Positions 62,230 through 64,000 of a DNA stretch of 64,000 nucleotides are shown here, piece after piece. Position 1 is the first letter of the stretch, and every line of letters starts with the position of its first letter. Origin of the DNA: JAJDZL01 sp965220665 (lineage in GTDB: Bacteria; Pseudomonadota; Gammaproteobacteria; Arenicellales; JAJDZL01); contig CBDCQQ010000005.1 of the NCBI GenBank assembly GCA_965220665.1, forward strand, positions 2,108,001-2,172,000, given 5' to 3'. The notes under the pieces were generated by a model. It made no database searches, was not told the DNA's origin, and saw only the letters and a program-made list of their open reading frames with translations. The position numbers and the translations under genes are program-made.

Positions 62230-63339
62230 ATGGCAACAACTGGAATTCCGACAAAACTGCAGGAGCAGCACTACCAGATTAGTCCGGACTATGTTCGGAT
62301 CAGTGTAGCAGCTGCGATAGAACTTGGTCTTGCACCGGGGCGAATAAATGGCTGCAGCTGCAATTGCATTAATCTGCTGCAGAACTATCCACAGGGCTGC
62401 GCGGCAAATTGCTCGTATTGTGGACTGGCTCGAGAACGGCCGGGTTTGGCTGAAGAAAACAGTTTTATCCGGGTTGACTGGCCACTTTATGAAACAGACC
62501 TGGTTGCTGAAAAAATTGCGCAGAAGGAGGCAGAATCGTCAGTAGGGCGGGTTTGTATTGCCCAGGTTCAGGATCATCGCGCAACACGCGATTTGATTGA
62601 TATGGCAGACCGCGTTCACAAAGCCGCACCCGAAGTTCCAATTTCTGGACTGGTAACTGCAACACTGCTGGACGAAGATGACCTTCACGAAATTAAGCAG
62701 GCAGGCGTCGACATTATTGGTGTCGGATTGGATGCAGTATCTGAAGATCTGTTTCTACGAACTCGTGGCAAGTTGGCAAAAGGACCTCATCGGTGGGACC
62801 AGCATTGGGAAATCGTTCGGGCCGCAAGGCGAATTTACGGGCCAATGAAAGTCAATTGTCATTTGATTGTTGGGTTGGGAGAGACGGACAAGGAAATGTT
62901 CGATATGATCTTCCAGTTGAAATCTGAGCAGATTGCTGGCTATCTGTTCTCATTTAATCCTGAACCAGGCACAGAGATGCAGGATGTGCCGCGTGCTCCA
63001 CTGGAGCGCTGGCGCCGCATTCAATACGTCAAGTACTTGATTGAAAACTGCGATTTGCCGCCCGATGCGCTTGAATTCAACGACGCTGGGGACCTGGTTC
63101 GGCTGGCTCCAGAGACTAATTCTGCAAAACTGGCATTTGACAGCGGATTGGCATTTATGACAAATGGCTGTCCTGACCGCGAAGGAGTCATGGCCTGTAA
63201 TCGTCCATATGGTTCATACAGACCGGGTGAGGAATATCGAGACTATCCGTTTCTACCTGACAGCCAGGAACGAAAAATTATTGCGAGTCAGACAAAACTG
63301 AATGAAATTTGGGATATTGCCGATCAACAGTTATCTTGA
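62230..63339 (+). CDS. lipS2: Radical-SAM lipoyl synthase subunit (LipS-type), biotin-synthase-like
   Basis: A 369-aa radical-SAM protein. The SAM cluster motif is CAANCSYCGLARE near residue 57, preceded by CSCNCINLL, whose cysteines could hold an auxiliary cluster that donates sulfur. A further conserved pair, TNGCPDREGVMACNRP, is near the C terminus. AGVDIIGVGLDA and HLIVGLGETDKE are barrel elements shared with biotin synthase-like enzymes. Last gene of the YeeE-lbpA-slpl-lipS operon. Confidence 0.75.
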   Translation: MATTGIPTKLQEQHYQISPDYVRISVAAAIELGLAPGRINGCSCNCINLLQNYPQGCAANCSYCGLARERPGLAEENSFIRVDWPLYETDLVAEKIAQKEAESSVGRVCIAQVQDHRATRDLIDMADRVHKAAPEVPISGLVTATLLDEDDLHEIKQAGVDIIGVGLDAVSEDLFLRTRGKLAKGPHRWDQHWEIVRAARRIYGPMKVNCHLIVGLGETDKEMFDMIFQLKSEQIAGYLFSFNPEPGTEMQDVPRAPLERWRRIQYVKYLIENCDLPPDALEFNDAGDLVRLAPETNSAKLAFDSGLAFMTNGCPDREGVMACNRPYGSYRPGEEYRDYPFLPDSQERKIIASQTKLNEIWDIADQQLS

Positions 63340-63346
63340 GGATACT

Positions 63347-63368
63347 CTTGATTCTGAAATCAATCAAG
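63347..63368 (+). terminator. Candidate terminator after lipS2
   Basis: CTTGATT at 63347-63353 pairs with AATCAAG at 63362-63368 across an 8-nt loop, 8 bp after the lipS2 stop. The stem is short and A/T-rich, so termination is uncertain. Confidence 0.35.
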
Positions 63369-64000
63369 AAGCCAAAATTTTCATTTCGAAGTTGCACTGA
63401 TTAAAAATTACACATACAGAGGCGGTTGCGCTATCAAAGAGCTAAGCAAACCAAGCGATTTCAAATGCATGGAATGAACTGTCCCAAGATATCCTTGAAA
63501 ACACCACGATTGGGGTTTCCTGAACGAGATTCTTACAGTCTTACAGCTTCCACCCCAACTGCAACTCCCCTTTATCTAGGGTTGTTATGGGTGCCTAATT
63601 CCTACCAGTCAACTCAATATATTCATTTATTATCAATAAATTAAAACTGATACTGCTGCCTGGCTAAGGCTGAGCTGATACCTCGGCAACATAGCAATTG
63701 TGTGTGTGAATTCCGGTGACAAATCAGATGGCCCGGATCAGTTAAGTGTCCTGTCGAAAGGGTTGATTACGATCCGCTGACATTATTAATGGGCCGACCT
63801 GATAAATGAATACCGCTGATGCGCTCATCTCGGTGATTGAGACAGTGGTGAATTTAACGATTATCCCGTCAAGGGTGATCGTCGGCATCGTCTTTTGGTA
63901 CCCCTCTGGGTTGATCTGGTGCTCAAACCGCAATGCAATATTTAAACCAGCAAAAGTACTTGACTTTAAGGTCAAACTACTATATAAACGTCCTTAGGAC
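63369..64000. other. 632 bp without a recognisable gene at the right edge
   Basis: Short reading frames on both strands have no Shine-Dalgarno, motif or consistent composition. I see no RNA gene or mobile-element end here. Confidence 0.4.

Overview
The window looks like a chromosomal segment of a sulfur-oxidising, Gram-negative bacterium, most likely a gammaproteobacterium. Supporting signs are two outer-membrane porins, a complete sulfur-oxidising heterodisulfide-reductase-like (sHdr) gene cluster with DsrE- and TusA-type sulfur carriers, lipoate-binding proteins, and the dedicated sLpl/LipS lipoate-assembly genes. The core genes are moderately AT-rich. The insertion sequences in the middle are visibly GC-rich, which suggests they arrived from elsewhere. 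The species assignment is inference; there is no rRNA or tRNA gene in the window.

Layout. 1-4.1 kb: the 3' end of a corrinoid-protein gene, a NarI/HdrE-like membrane cytochrome, a P-loop/cold-shock fusion protein, small proteins including a tandem CDGSH protein, and an alpha/beta hydrolase. 4.1-9.9 kb: phoU divergent from pstSCAB (phosphate uptake). 10.3-13.4 kb: a polar amino-acid ABC transporter. 13.7-21.0 kb (minus strand): dsrE-sHdrC1-B1-A-Hyp-C2-B2-132-aa gene-lbpA-tusA, with a palindromic operator-like site between candidate -35 and -10 boxes. 21.3-26.6 kb: an IS91-type element with a tyrosine recombinase; its HUH transposase is split by an IS21-type element with a 6-bp target duplication. 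26.8-35.5 kb: amidase, a glutamine-amidotransferase-like protein lacking its nucleophile, squalene synthase, a glycine-betaine-type ABC transporter and an HDAC-family deacetylase. 35.9-44.5 kb: a truncated betaine-binding-protein gene, two DUF1640-like genes, a zeta toxin with a small downstream ORF, two convergent paralogous porins separated by a decayed group II intron, a pRiA4b ORF3-like gene and an AlbA/Schlafen-domain protein.

44.6-53.0 kb is occupied by two copies of a 2.49-kb insertion sequence encoding a 785-aa DDE transposase, with 16-bp perfect inverted repeats and 5-bp target duplications. The first copy is broken by a second, oppositely oriented IS21-type element and lacks 111 bp at the insertion point. 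Then follow an IS66 remnant, a VapBC toxin-antitoxin pair, two uncharacterised genes, an orphan TnpB and a third DUF1640-like gene. 58.4-63.3 kb is one operon: YeeE/YedE transporter, second lipoate-binding protein, sLpl lipoate ligase and two LipS radical-SAM proteins.

How it works together. Sulfane sulfur probably passes from DsrE and TusA to the cytoplasmic sHdr complex, whose partner is lipoate-binding protein. The distal operon would supply sulfur transport plus lipoate attachment and assembly for that protein. In many sulfur oxidisers these two modules lie close together; here about 37 kb of mobile-element-rich DNA separates them. The most unusual observations are the poly-C tract that leaves the well-spaced Shine-Dalgarno/ATG of the large transposase one base out of frame, the P-loop/cold-shock fusion, the extra 132-aa gene translationally coupled to sHdrB2, the zeta toxin with a 54-aa partner, and the promoter-embedded palindrome upstream of dsrE.
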